Shown here in pieces: positions 1 to 9,239 of a stretch of 64,000 nt of DNA. The DNA is from Pseudomonas asuensis (lineage in GTDB: Bacteria; Pseudomonadota; Gammaproteobacteria; Pseudomonadales; Pseudomonadaceae): NCBI RefSeq assembly GCF_014646755.1, contig NZ_BMNW01000001.1, forward strand, positions 700,039-764,038, in the 5' to 3' direction. The notes below the pieces were generated by a model. The model worked only from the letters and a program-made list of their open reading frames with translations, was not told where the DNA came from and did no database searches. Made by a program: the position numbers and the translations under genes. How positions within the stretch are numbered: the first letter of the stretch is position 1; each line of letters opens with the position of its first letter.

Positions 1-259
1 CCCAGGTCGTGTTTTTTTCCAGACTCGCGTAAGGGGTGGAACGCCCGCAGCCGCGCTGATCAAACGTGACGATACGATAAAGACCTGGGTCAAAGAATCG
101 CCGGCTCAAGGCATCGCAGCCTGCGCCGGGTCCTCCATGGATGAACAGCACTGGCAGACCATCCGGTGAACCGCTTTCGTCCAGGTAAAGGACATGTGGA
201 TCGTCTACAGCAAGAGTGTGGCGGGCGTATGGCTTGATTTCCGGATAGAGGCTGTGCAT
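1..259 (-). CDS. pip: Prolyl aminopeptidase (proline iminopeptidase), partial
   Basis: This is the N-terminal 86 residues of an S33-family alpha/beta hydrolase; the rest runs off the left edge. The translation starts MHSLYPEIKPYARHTL and carries HGGPGAG, the oxyanion-hole glycine motif of proline iminopeptidases, about residue 41, followed by DQRGCGRSTP about residue 67, also diagnostic of the family. The catalytic Ser, Asp and His lie outside the window. The enzyme removes N-terminal proline from peptides in the cytoplasm. The ATG at 259 is preceded by a GGGGAG ribosome site about 5 bases away. It is divergent from the lipoprotein gene at 362. The family call is secure; specificity is inferred. 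Confidence 0.9.
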   Translation of the reverse strand, partial: MHSLYPEIKPYARHTLAVDDPHVLYLDESGSPDGLPVLFIHGGPGAGCDALSRRFFDPGLYRIVTFDQRGCGRSTPYASLEKNTTW

Positions 260-361
260 GTTACTCCCCTTCGGGCTTGTCAGTGGCGATAAAACATCGT
301 CATATTTATCCGTGCTATAGCCATCATAGCGCTAACCTAACCAAGAAAAGGAATTCTCGTC

Positions 362-787
362 ATGCGTTTAGCTGTTTGCCTGCTCATTTCTTCGCTTCCC
401 TTATTCCTGACCGGTTGCAAAAGCGACCCTCAGGAAGCACTGAATAAGGCGGCTGATCAATTACAGGCTAACTTAGAAGCCAAGAAAACCGGAGCGGTCT
501 ATGAGCAATTACATCCGCAGTTTCTGGCTCAACAGCAGAATGATCGCACTTGGGCACGCCAAACCATGGCAGGCATGTTTCTAAAGTACCGAAATATTCA
601 TATCGTTACCTTTCGCAAAAACAGCCATATCGATGCTACTTACCAGAACAAGGGCTACACGGATGCTGAGGTAGGCATGACTGGAGCCGAAGGGTTACTA
701 CCTGATGCCGCCCGCCATTACAGCGTAAAACTAGAGTGGTGGAAGGAAGGCGATGACTGGAAGCTGGCACGAGCGGACTGGCAGTAA
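362..787 (+). CDS. Hypothetical lipoprotein
   Basis: A 141-residue predicted lipoprotein of unknown function. The first 18 residues form a short lipoprotein signal ending in the lipobox LTGC, with Cys19 as the lipidation site. The mature part begins KSDPQEALNKAADQLQ, a probable helix, and ends in a Trp-rich stretch (WWKEGDDWKLARADW) typical of small beta-rich periplasmic domains with NTF2-like or DUF4864-like folds; that fold suggestion is only a guess. An AAGGA ribosome site lies about 8 bases before the ATG. The downstream hydrolase gene starts about 65 bases after the stop and could be co-transcribed. I do not recognise the family. Confidence 0.75.
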   Translation: MRLAVCLLISSLPLFLTGCKSDPQEALNKAADQLQANLEAKKTGAVYEQLHPQFLAQQQNDRTWARQTMAGMFLKYRNIHIVTFRKNSHIDATYQNKGYTDAEVGMTGAEGLLPDAARHYSVKLEWWKEGDDWKLARADWQ

Positions 788-851
788 ATCATCGTTATTA
801 AAAAGCCTGTATCAACGTACCCATACGTTTATCTCTGCTCAGGACGTTTTC

Positions 852-1676
852 ATGCCTCCAGCCGATTCCGTACAACTGCTGATTATCGATCCACAAAACG
901 ATTTTTGTGATCTCGCAGGTGCCACGCTTCCAGTTCCGGAAGCAAGTGCTGATCTACAAAAAGTTGCCAGCCTGATTAATACATGGGCGCACAGATTAGA
1001 TGCCATCCATGTCACGCTGGACTCTCATCAGCCTCTTCATATTGCCCATCCTGCTTGGTGGCAGGATAGCGAAAGGCTCTCCCCTCCCCCTTTCACCGTT
1101 ATTTCCCTGGACGATATCGAGCAAGGGCGCTGGAAAACCCGAGCTCCAGAAAAGCAGAACCACAGTCTTGAATATGTAAAAGCCTTGGCCCAGCGTGGGC
1201 GGTATCAGTTGACTATCTGGCCAGAACACTGCTTGATTGGAAGCTGGGGTCATAACGTATACCCGCCCCTGCTCGAAGCGCTCAATGAGTGGAGCAGGAC
1301 TCGTTTGAGAACGGTTCACTACATTCCAAAAGGCAGTAATCCCAATACAGAGCATTACTCAGCAATCGCCGCTGAAGTCGCCGATCCTGATGACCCTGGC
1401 ACACAGCTAAACACAGGCCTGCTAGATTGGCTAAAACAGGCCCAGACTGTACTGATCGCAGGCGAAGCCCTTTCTCACTGTGTTGCAGGAACGGTTAGAG
1501 ATATAGCAAGCTACTTTGGTGACTCAAACCTTCATAAGCTGGTAGTGCTCACGGATTGCTCGCATGCGGTACCTGGCTTCGAGCACTTGGCAGAACACTT
1601 TATTGAAGAGATGAAGGCAAAAGGCGTTAGATGCCTGACATGCAAAGAGGCAGAGCACCTTTTCACAACGTCCTGA
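852..1676 (+). CDS. Nicotinamidase-like cysteine hydrolase
   Basis: A 274-residue member of the isochorismatase/nicotinamidase superfamily. The nicotinamidase pattern is present: Asp13 in IIDPQNDF (catalytic acid), a DSH pair with a later His in DSHQPLHIAHP (metal-binding positions of PncA), WPEHCLIGSWG (compare WPDHC of PncA), the Lys of IPKGSN, and the nucleophile Cys in SHCVAGTVRD. It probably hydrolyses nicotinamide or a related amide. It is longer than E. coli PncA (about 213 residues), with extra sequence between the metal and Lys motifs, so the substrate is uncertain. An in-frame start at 753 overlaps the lipoprotein gene; the ATG at 852, with AGGA about 8 bases before it, gives the normal N terminus and is preferred. 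Confidence 0.8.
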   Translation: MPPADSVQLLIIDPQNDFCDLAGATLPVPEASADLQKVASLINTWAHRLDAIHVTLDSHQPLHIAHPAWWQDSERLSPPPFTVISLDDIEQGRWKTRAPEKQNHSLEYVKALAQRGRYQLTIWPEHCLIGSWGHNVYPPLLEALNEWSRTRLRTVHYIPKGSNPNTEHYSAIAAEVADPDDPGTQLNTGLLDWLKQAQTVLIAGEALSHCVAGTVRDIASYFGDSNLHKLVVLTDCSHAVPGFEHLAEHFIEEMKAKGVRCLTCKEAEHLFTTS

Positions 1677-1692
1677 TGCTCTGCCGGTGAAA

Positions 1693-1720
1693 ATCGGCCA
1701 TTGCTGGTGCTATGGCCGAT
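1693..1720 (-). terminator. Hairpin between convergent genes
   Basis: ATCGGCCAT (1693-1701) and ATGGCCGAT (1712-1720) form a perfect 9-bp stem with a 10-base loop. Read on the minus strand it is followed by TTTTC, so it best serves as the intrinsic terminator of the PEBP gene that ends at 1726. It could also stop reading from the nicotinamidase-like gene on the plus strand. Confidence 0.6.
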
Positions 1721-1725
1721 AACCA

Positions 1726-2235
1726 TTACTTCAATTCATACAAACCAGTATAGGTGGCCGAGGCTATTTGATTCAGGTGCGTCATGAACCGTGCTACCGC
1801 ATTGGTAGCATCTGCGGGCACAGGCAGGTTCTCTACTGCCAGCGCATGAACCTGAAAGATATAGCGATGCGGCTTATCACCTTTAGGCGGCGCTGCACCG
1901 CCAAACCCCACGGTCCCGTAGTCATTGCGCAACTGCAATGCGCCCGCTGGCAGCAAGTTCCCATCTGCGCGGCCAGCACCTTCCTGTAGCTCCATGACAT
2001 TGGCAGGTATATTCACTACAACCCAGTGCCAGAATCCACTACCTGTAGGTGCGTCCGGATCATAAACCGTCAAAGCGAAACTTTTGGTGCCCGCAGGCGG
2101 GTTTTCCCACTTAAGAGCAGGTGAAATATTCTCACCTGATACGCCAAAGGCCTCAACATCAAACTCCTGCCGCCTGGACATTAGACTATTGTCAGCGAAC
2201 GCGTCGGTCCACAGGCGAAACTCTGACTCTGCCAT
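1726..2235 (-). CDS. YbhB/YbcL-family PEBP-like protein
   Basis: A 169-residue protein of the phosphatidylethanolamine-binding (Raf kinase inhibitor-like) family, bacterial YbhB/YbcL branch. Signature segments are ISPALKWENPPAGTKSFAL, DPDAPTGSGFWHWVVVNIP (the ligand-pocket DPDAP and HW) and HRYIFQVHAL near the end. There is no signal peptide, so it is probably cytoplasmic like YbhB. The molecular role of bacterial members is poorly defined. It is the last gene of a minus-strand group with the lipocalin and small lipoprotein genes; only 15 bases separate it from the lipocalin stop. Family call is secure. Confidence 0.92.
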   Translation of the reverse strand: MAESEFRLWTDAFADNSLMSRRQEFDVEAFGVSGENISPALKWENPPAGTKSFALTVYDPDAPTGSGFWHWVVVNIPANVMELQEGAGRADGNLLPAGALQLRNDYGTVGFGGAAPPKGDKPHRYIFQVHALAVENLPVPADATNAVARFMTHLNQIASATYTGLYELK

Positions 2236-2250
2236 GCTTACCTCCCTCTA

Positions 2251-2808
2251 TTAGTTAGATGATTGGCCTCGCCAGACCAGCCCCGATGTATCGAAGCCCT
2301 TGGCTTTAGCAACGCTTAGAAACGTCTCACGCTGCTGCTGTGTGATTTCGGTTGAGCGCGACAAAAACCACAGGTATTTGCGATCAGGGCTTCCCACAAC
2401 AGCGTTACGGTATTCCGGATCAATATAAAGTACCCAGTACGGACCCTTGGCTATATTAGGAAATACACCACTGAACCAGGTATCGAAACGCACTTCCAAC
2501 CGATCCGTCACGCCGGGCTTCATGGGTGAGGCAACACCGGTTGCCTGATCCCAATCACCAGACTGTGTCAGGCAGCGATTGAGCACTGCTACGCTTCCAT
2601 CGTCACGTAGGTGGTAATGTGCCTCGGACTGAACACAGTTGCGCTGAAAGAACATAGGCAGGCGCGCCTGTTCATACCATGTGCCCTGGTAACGCTCCAG
2701 ATCAAGCGAGCCAACTGTTTCGGGCGGTGGAGTTTTCGTTGAGCTGGCACAGGCAACTAGCAAGCCTGCAGCGCCAGCCAGTAATAAAAGTTTAGTAGAT
2801 GTTTTCAT
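2251..2808 (-). CDS. blc: Outer-membrane lipocalin, Blc type
   Basis: A 185-residue bacterial lipocalin. The signal ends in a lipobox (LLVAC, Cys20), so it should be lipidated and held in the outer membrane facing the periplasm. The lipocalin signature RYQGTWYEQARLPMFFQ is at about residues 39-55, and the fold continues through GPYWVLYIDPEYRNAVVGSP and YLWFLSRS, as in E. coli Blc. Blc proteins bind fatty acids or lysophospholipids and are linked to envelope stress. The start overlaps the stop of the upstream small lipoprotein gene by 4 bases (ATGA), suggesting translational coupling. Confidence 0.92.
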   Translation of the reverse strand: MKTSTKLLLLAGAAGLLVACASSTKTPPPETVGSLDLERYQGTWYEQARLPMFFQRNCVQSEAHYHLRDDGSVAVLNRCLTQSGDWDQATGVASPMKPGVTDRLEVRFDTWFSGVFPNIAKGPYWVLYIDPEYRNAVVGSPDRKYLWFLSRSTEITQQQRETFLSVAKAKGFDTSGLVWRGQSSN

Positions 2809-3068
2809 CGCAACCCCTGTCCTGCATACATGACAACCTTGTCGTTGACATACTGCACGCTGATGAAGGCAGAAGACTGATCACCCCATGTGCAGCTTGA
2901 TAATCCCAGTGCGCCCGAGCACTCCGCTGGCTTGCCCAGCAGATCTTCAACTTCGGCCTTTGTCTGACCGGCTTTAAGTCGATTGTAATTTTCCTGATTG
3001 ATCTTACTGCAGCTGATTAGCCATAAGCAGCTCAGCAGCACTACACAGACGCGAACCTTCATTCTCAT
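2805..3068 (-). CDS. Small lipoprotein, SmpA/OmlA-like
   Basis: An 87-residue predicted lipoprotein. The signal ends with the lipobox LISC (Cys20). The mature part contains INQENYNRLKAGQTKAEVEDLLGKPAECS, the pattern of the BamE/SmpA/OmlA fold (helix, then a turn with LG-P), followed by a beta-rich segment with a second Cys pair (CSGALGLSSC). Proteins of this fold are small periplasmic modules, but this one is not BamE itself. It overlaps the lipocalin gene by 4 bases and is probably co-transcribed with it. Confidence 0.75.
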   Translation of the reverse strand: MRMKVRVCVVLLSCLWLISCSKINQENYNRLKAGQTKAEVEDLLGKPAECSGALGLSSCTWGDQSSAFISVQYVNDKVVMYAGQGLR

Positions 3069-3099
3069 TCCTCAATAGGCCGCACGATTGACGCTGCGC

Positions 3100-3396
3100 T
3101 CACTCCTTTGTGAACACCTGACCGAGCCCTTTCAAATGCCCACTGTCATCTATTGTCCACACTTCGGAGGTCGGCGGCATATCTACGCGCAACCCCTCAT
3201 CAACCAGAGTGGCGCCGTATGTTTGAGGAGAAAGCGCATCGCCTGTGACGGTCACACGCCATGCGACCTCCTCTGGCGCAATCTGCAACCTGACCTGGCC
3301 TTCGTTAAGGCTTTTCCAGTTGCCTTCGAAATCGTCATGACTGCCACAGCCCGTTAGAAGAACCGTTGTAAAAAGCATTAGCAAAAATGATTTCAT
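3100..3396 (-). CDS. Hypothetical small lipoprotein
   Basis: A 98-residue predicted lipoprotein with lipobox LTGC (Cys17 of MKSFLLMLFTTVLLTGC). The mature domain is short and beta-rich (WKSLNEGQVRLQIAPEEVAW, VDMPPTSEVWTIDDSGHLKGLG), resembling small beta-sandwich lipoproteins. I do not recognise the family. It lies 31 bases upstream of the SmpA-like gene in the same direction, so these four minus-strand genes (3396 to 1726) may form one envelope-protein transcript. Confidence 0.65.
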   Translation of the reverse strand: MKSFLLMLFTTVLLTGCGSHDDFEGNWKSLNEGQVRLQIAPEEVAWRVTVTGDALSPQTYGATLVDEGLRVDMPPTSEVWTIDDSGHLKGLGQVFTKE

Positions 3397-3471
3397 GCCA
3401 ACCTCTCTCGCTTTAGCAGCACGTTAGAACCTGTCCTTATACAAGGGGTTCGGTTTTCTCGGGCAATAAAA

Positions 3472-3492
3472 AACCCCGCTTGAGGCGGGGTT
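3472..3492 (-). terminator. rpoH terminator
   Basis: AACCCCGC (3472-3479) and GCGGGGTT (3485-3492) form an 8-bp GC-rich stem with a 5-base loop. On the minus strand it is followed by TTTTTTATTG, a classic intrinsic terminator 18 bases after the rpoH stop. Confidence 0.9.
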
Positions 3493-3509
3493 CGCTTTTA
3501 CATCAAGTC

Positions 3510-4364
3510 TCAGGCAGCGATTTTGCCCTTGAGCTTGTTCATTGCGTTTTTCTCAAGCTGACGAATACGTTCAGCCGACACGTTGTACTTGGCAGCCAGC
3601 TCGTGCAGCGTGGCTTTGTCTTCAGCCAACCAACGCTGGTAAAGGATGTCACGGCTACGTTCATCCAGGCCTTCCAACGCTTCGTGCAGGTTAGCCGAAG
3701 AATTATCACTCCAGTCAGACTCCTCCAATTGGCGAGCCGGATCGTAGCGGTTGTCTTCCAGGTACTGAGCGGGTGACTGAAACGCGGTATCGTCATCGGC
3801 ATCGGATGCCGGGTCGAACGCCATGTCCTGGCCTGTCAAACGGCTTTCCATTTCACGGACTTCGCGTGCCTCGACGCCCAAGGTACTAGCAACTGCTTGA
3901 ACTTCATCATTGTTTAACCAAGCGAGACGTTTCTTCTGGCTACGCAGATTGAAGAACAGTTTGCGTTGAGCTTTGGTTGTAGCCACTTTCACGATGCGCC
4001 AGTTACGCAAGATAAACTCGTGTATCTCAGCCTTAATCCAGTGAACGGCAAACGATACCAGGCGAACACCCATTTCAGGGTTAAAGCGCTTTACAGCCTT
4101 CATCAGGCCGACGTTACCTTCCTGAATCAAGTCTGACTGGGCCAAACCATAACCTGAATAACTTTTAGCGATGTGTACGACAAAACGCAGGTGCGCGAGC
4201 ACCATTTGCCGCGCCGCCTCTAAATCCTGATGATAGAAGAGGCGTTCAGCCAGTTCGCGCTCCCGCTCCGGTGTCAGCATGGGAATGCTGTTCACAGAGT
4301 TGACATAGGCCTCCAGACTAGCGCCAGGAACCAATGTTGGAACAGGTTGCAGAGAATTGGTCAT
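3510..4364 (-). CDS. rpoH: RNA polymerase heat-shock sigma factor RpoH (sigma-32)
   Basis: A 284-residue sigma-32. It begins [20 protein letters not shown], carries region 2 core-binding and -10 recognition sequence ([33 protein letters not shown]), the RpoH box QRKLFFNLR that only heat-shock sigmas have, and ends with the region 4 helix-turn-helix [13 protein letters not shown]. It directs RNA polymerase to heat-shock promoters. An upstream in-frame start would add six residues; the ATG at 4364, with GGAGG 8 bases before it, matches Pseudomonas RpoH. It follows ftsEX in the same direction after a 189-base AT-rich gap that must hold its own promoter(s). Confidence 0.98.
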   Translation of the reverse strand: MTNSLQPVPTLVPGASLEAYVNSVNSIPMLTPERERELAERLFYHQDLEAARQMVLAHLRFVVHIAKSYSGYGLAQSDLIQEGNVGLMKAVKRFNPEMGVRLVSFAVHWIKAEIHEFILRNWRIVKVATTKAQRKLFFNLRSQKKRLAWLNNDEVQAVASTLGVEAREVREMESRLTGQDMAFDPASDADDDTAFQSPAQYLEDNRYDPARQLEESDWSDNSSANLHEALEGLDERSRDILYQRWLAEDKATLHELAAKYNVSAERIRQLEKNAMNKLKGKIAA

Positions 4365-4553
4365 GCGAATCCTCCGATTCACTTATGCACGGGGCAGTGT
4401 ATCACTGAAGAATCAGACAGAAAACAAGACTAACAGTTCCATAAAAAAGAACCTAGAGCCTTTAAAATCAATCACTTAAATAGTCACTATCAATCATATT
4501 GATAGCTTTACATCATAATTTGAGACACTTGTTTGATTTGTGAATTATGCCCC
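4365..4553 (-). promoter_or_regulatory. AT-rich rpoH upstream region with inverted repeat
   Basis: The gap between ftsX and rpoH is much richer in A and T than its neighbours. CTATCAAT (4487-4494) and ATTGATAG (4498-4505) form a perfect 8-bp stem around a 3-base spacer, about 123 bases upstream of the rpoH start. A possible -10 (TACACT on the minus strand, 4401-4396) lies 32 bases before the start codon but lacks a good -35. The repeat could be an operator, or the end of the ftsX transcript; the sequence alone does not decide. Confidence 0.4.
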
Positions 4554-5564
4554 TCAACGAGGGGCCAATTCTCTTAAGTGGCGAGCCACCGCCAACCAAG
4601 CGCCAATGTAACCTAGCAGTATTGCACCAATAAGTAGCTGGATACCTTCATCCATGGAAACTCCGGCCAGCGCAAAGTCGCTGCCATAGAGACCGGCCAG
4701 CTCGATTACAGCCTCGTTGAGCCAGCTCAGGCCAAAAGCCAGTAGCGCCCAGGCAGCAACGCCAGCTCCTACGCCATACATGGTGCCCATGTATAGGAAA
4801 GGTCGTCGCACATAGCCGTCTGTACCCCCTACTAACTTTATGACCTCGATTTCGGTTCTGCGGTTTTCAATGGCCAGACGAATTGTATTCCCGATGACGA
4901 GTAGCAGCGCTACGATCAGGACTACTGTAAGACCAAAAACAAAGCGCTCACCCAGTTTCAGAATGGCGGTAAGGCGCTCGACCCATTGCATATCGAGCTG
5001 CACTTGCTGGACGCCAGACAACTCCGCCAAACGACTGCGCAGCATATCTAGTCGGCCCTTGTCGATCTCCTGCGGAGTCACGGAGATCACTGAAGGTAGC
5101 GGGTTTTCCGGCAGCTCCTTCAAGGCCTCGCCTAATCCGGCCTGCTGTTGAAGCTCCAGCAAAGCCTCGTCGCGGCCGATCCAATGGACTTCACTGACAT
5201 CGGGTAGTGCCGCAATCTGTTCTTGAAGTTGCTTGCCTTGAGCCTCATTCAGATTGAGGTCAAGAAACACGGAAATCTGCGCTGCACGCTGCCATGAGCC
5301 GCCAAGCCGCTCCACATTGTTTAGCAACAGCGATACACCCATAGGCAGAGCGAGGGCGATCCCCATTACCAGACAGGTTAAAAAGCTCCCTATCGGCTGT
5401 CGCCCCATCCGCCAAAGACTGTCACGAAAACCGATGAGGTGTGCCTCAAAATAGGCATGCAGTGGACTCCGCCAATCCTGCTTTGGCTTGGCGGTCTTGC
5501 GACGCTTGGGCTTTTCCGGCTTTTCGCCTTGTACTTCGCCGCGTGGAAGTTCCTTGGCACTCAT
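4554..5564 (-). CDS. ftsX: Cell division protein FtsX
   Basis: A 336-residue FtsX, the membrane subunit of the FtsEX complex that activates peptidoglycan hydrolases at the septum. The N-terminal cytoplasmic tail (about 50 residues) is Lys/Pro/Arg-rich. A first membrane helix lies about 61-81 (SFLTCLVMGIALALPMGVSL), then the extracellular domain (VFLDLNLNEAQG, PLPSVISVTPQ), then three helices in the C-terminal FtsX domain with IENRRTEIEVIKLVGGTDGY between two of them. It overlaps ftsE by 4 bases, as usual for this pair. Confidence 0.97.
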   Translation of the reverse strand: MSAKELPRGEVQGEKPEKPKRRKTAKPKQDWRSPLHAYFEAHLIGFRDSLWRMGRQPIGSFLTCLVMGIALALPMGVSLLLNNVERLGGSWQRAAQISVFLDLNLNEAQGKQLQEQIAALPDVSEVHWIGRDEALLELQQQAGLGEALKELPENPLPSVISVTPQEIDKGRLDMLRSRLAELSGVQQVQLDMQWVERLTAILKLGERFVFGLTVVLIVALLLVIGNTIRLAIENRRTEIEVIKLVGGTDGYVRRPFLYMGTMYGVGAGVAAWALLAFGLSWLNEAVIELAGLYGSDFALAGVSMDEGIQLLIGAILLGYIGAWLAVARHLRELAPR

Positions 5565-6228
5565 GTAGGACTCTCCTCATCCCCAATCAAGCGGCCACGC
5601 TGAAGCGTTAGCATGCGGTGGCGTAGACGTGCAATCAGGGCATGATCGTGGCTGGCAATCAGTACGGTAGTACCAAGGCTGTTGATATCCTCGAACACCC
5701 CCATGATTTCGGTGGCAAGCCGCGGGTCAAGGTTACCAGTGGGCTCATCCGCCAGCAGCAAGGCGGGTCGGTGCACAACGGCTCGTGCGATGCCGACACG
5801 CTGCTGCTGTCCGGTAGACAGATCGGACGGATAATCTTCGAGCTTGTCCTTCAGACTGACTCGCTCCAGCGCCATGGTCACACGCTTGGCGATCTCAGGC
5901 TTGGATAGCCCCAGTATCTGCAAAGGCAGCGCGACGTTGTCGAATACAGTACGGTCGAACAAGAGCTGATGGTTTTGAAATACCACGCCAATCTGACGGC
6001 GCAAGAAAGGAATCTGCGCATTACTGATGCGTGAAATATCCTGCCCGGCCAGTGAAAGCTTGCCACTGGTTGGCCGCTCCATTGCCAGAATCAGGCGCAT
6101 CAAGGTGCTCTTACCGGCACCAGAGTGGCCGGTAATAAACAGGATCTCGCCTCGCTCCGCGCGAAACGATAACTCATGCAAACCGATATGCCCGTTCGGG
6201 TAACGTTTACTGACCCGATCGAAATGAA

Positions 6229-6232
<4 letters not shown>
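5561..6232 (-). CDS. ftsE: Cell division ATP-binding protein FtsE
   Basis: A 223-residue ABC ATPase that partners FtsX. Motifs are Walker A GHSGAGKST, a Q-loop (VFQNHQLL), the ABC signature LSTGQQQRVGIARA, Walker B LLLADEPTG and the switch His of ASHDHALI. It sits on the inner face of the cytoplasmic membrane and couples ATP turnover to septal cell-wall hydrolysis. Its ATG overlaps the ftsY stop, and its stop overlaps the ftsX start, so ftsY-ftsE-ftsX form one coupled operon. Confidence 0.98.
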
Positions 6233-7719
<1,487 letters not shown>

Positions 7720-7871
7720 GCAAAGGTCTATCTCAAGGGGCGGGCACGCTGTGGCAAATCCATTAAGATGTGCTGCCAAGCGTGGCCGGCATGAAAAGGG
7801 ATGCGTATCCTAGCACCTCATCGCTTGCTGGCGCTAAAGACCGGCAAGCCCTGGAATGAGTTCATAGATTG

Positions 7872-9239
7872 ATGACAGTCTTCTCTCGACGTACTACTGG
7901 TCTGCTGTTTAGCCTACTCTGCGCGCCGCTTACCGTCTTGGCCGCCGAGACCCAACCCACGCACGAATACACGCTCGACAATGGTTTGAAAGTCATTGTT
8001 CGGGAAGATCATCGTGCTCCTATCGTTGTTTCACAACTCTGGTACAAGATCGGCTCAAGCTATGAGACGCCTGGATCAACCGGTCTCTCGCATGCACTGG
8101 AACATATGATGTTCAAGGGCAGCAGCAAAATGGGCCCTGGTGAGGCCTCACTGGTTCTACGCGATCTTGGCGCCACCGAAAATGCCTTTACAACAGACGA
8201 CTACACCGCCTATTACCAAGTGCTAGCCAAGGATCGCTTGCCTGTAGCGCTGGAGCTTGAGGCCGATCGCATGGCCACTTTGCGTCTACCTGCCGACGAG
8301 TTCAGTCGTGAGATAGAGGTCATCAAGGAAGAGCGCCGCCTGCGTACTGACGACCAGCCGATGGGGCTGGCCTATGAACGCTTCAGCGCAGCAGCCTATC
8401 CTGCCAGCGGCTACCGAACCCCAACCATTGGTTGGCCTGCTGATCTTAAACGCATGAACATCGATGATCTACGACACTGGTATCAATCTTGGTATGCGCC
8501 TAACAACGCGACGCTGGTCGTGGTAGGCGATGTAACCGGTGAAGACGTTAAGCAGATGGCCCAGAAGTATTTCGGCCAGATCCCCAAGCGCGACCTGCCG
8601 CCAGCCAAGCGCCCGCTTGAGCTACCAACACCAGGTGAGCGCCGCTTGACACTCCCCGTCCGGACCCAGATCCCGACACTCATGATGGGCTTTAACGTGC
8701 CAGGCTTTGCCAGTGCCGACAATCAGCGTGACGTGCATGCCCTACGCTTGATTTCAGCCCTGCTCGATGGTGGCTATAGTGCGCGCCTTTCTACCCAACT
8801 GGAGCGGGAGCAGGAGTTAGTTACTGGTGCATCAGCATCCTATGAGCCATACACCCGCGGCGATAGCCTGTTCATGCTTAGTGCCATGCCTAACCTGCAA
8901 AAAGGCAAGACGCTGGCAGACGTTGAATCGGGCCTATGGAAGCAGCTGGATGCACTCAAGCGTACACCGCCTAGCACCGCCGAACTGGAACGTGTCAGGG
9001 CACAAGTGATTGCCAATCTCGTCTATGAACGTGACTCGATTACTGCCCAAGCCAGCAGTATTGGCCAATTGGAAAGCATCGGCGTGTCCTGGCATGAGAT
9101 GGATAATGAGCTTGCAGACCTGCAGTCTGTAACCCCGGCTGATCTACAGCGCGCTGCCCGTACTTACTTCACCCGTGATCGCTTGACGGTTGCCAATGTG
9201 ATCCCCGAAACCCAGACGCAGCAGGAGGCTCGCCCATGA
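7872..9239 (+). CDS. M16 zinc metallopeptidase, catalytic subunit
   Basis: A 455-residue exported M16B peptidase. The signal peptide (about 25 residues) ends LTVLAAETQ, predicting a periplasmic location. The inverted zinc motif HxxEH is present as SHALEHMMFKGS (about residues 75-86), with the distal Glu expected in EIEVIKEERRLRTDD. Two M16 domains follow. It overlaps the next gene by 4 bases (ATGA); that gene encodes the partner lacking the zinc motif. Such heterodimers are the norm for bacterial M16B pairs, the second subunit supplying the Arg/Tyr pair. The ATG at 7872 is preferred to a TTG three bases upstream. It is divergent from ftsY. Confidence 0.92.
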   Translation: MTVFSRRTTGLLFSLLCAPLTVLAAETQPTHEYTLDNGLKVIVREDHRAPIVVSQLWYKIGSSYETPGSTGLSHALEHMMFKGSSKMGPGEASLVLRDLGATENAFTTDDYTAYYQVLAKDRLPVALELEADRMATLRLPADEFSREIEVIKEERRLRTDDQPMGLAYERFSAAAYPASGYRTPTIGWPADLKRMNIDDLRHWYQSWYAPNNATLVVVGDVTGEDVKQMAQKYFGQIPKRDLPPAKRPLELPTPGERRLTLPVRTQIPTLMMGFNVPGFASADNQRDVHALRLISALLDGGYSARLSTQLEREQELVTGASASYEPYTRGDSLFMLSAMPNLQKGKTLADVESGLWKQLDALKRTPPSTAELERVRAQVIANLVYERDSITAQASSIGQLESIGVSWHEMDNELADLQSVTPADLQRAARTYFTRDRLTVANVIPETQTQQEARP

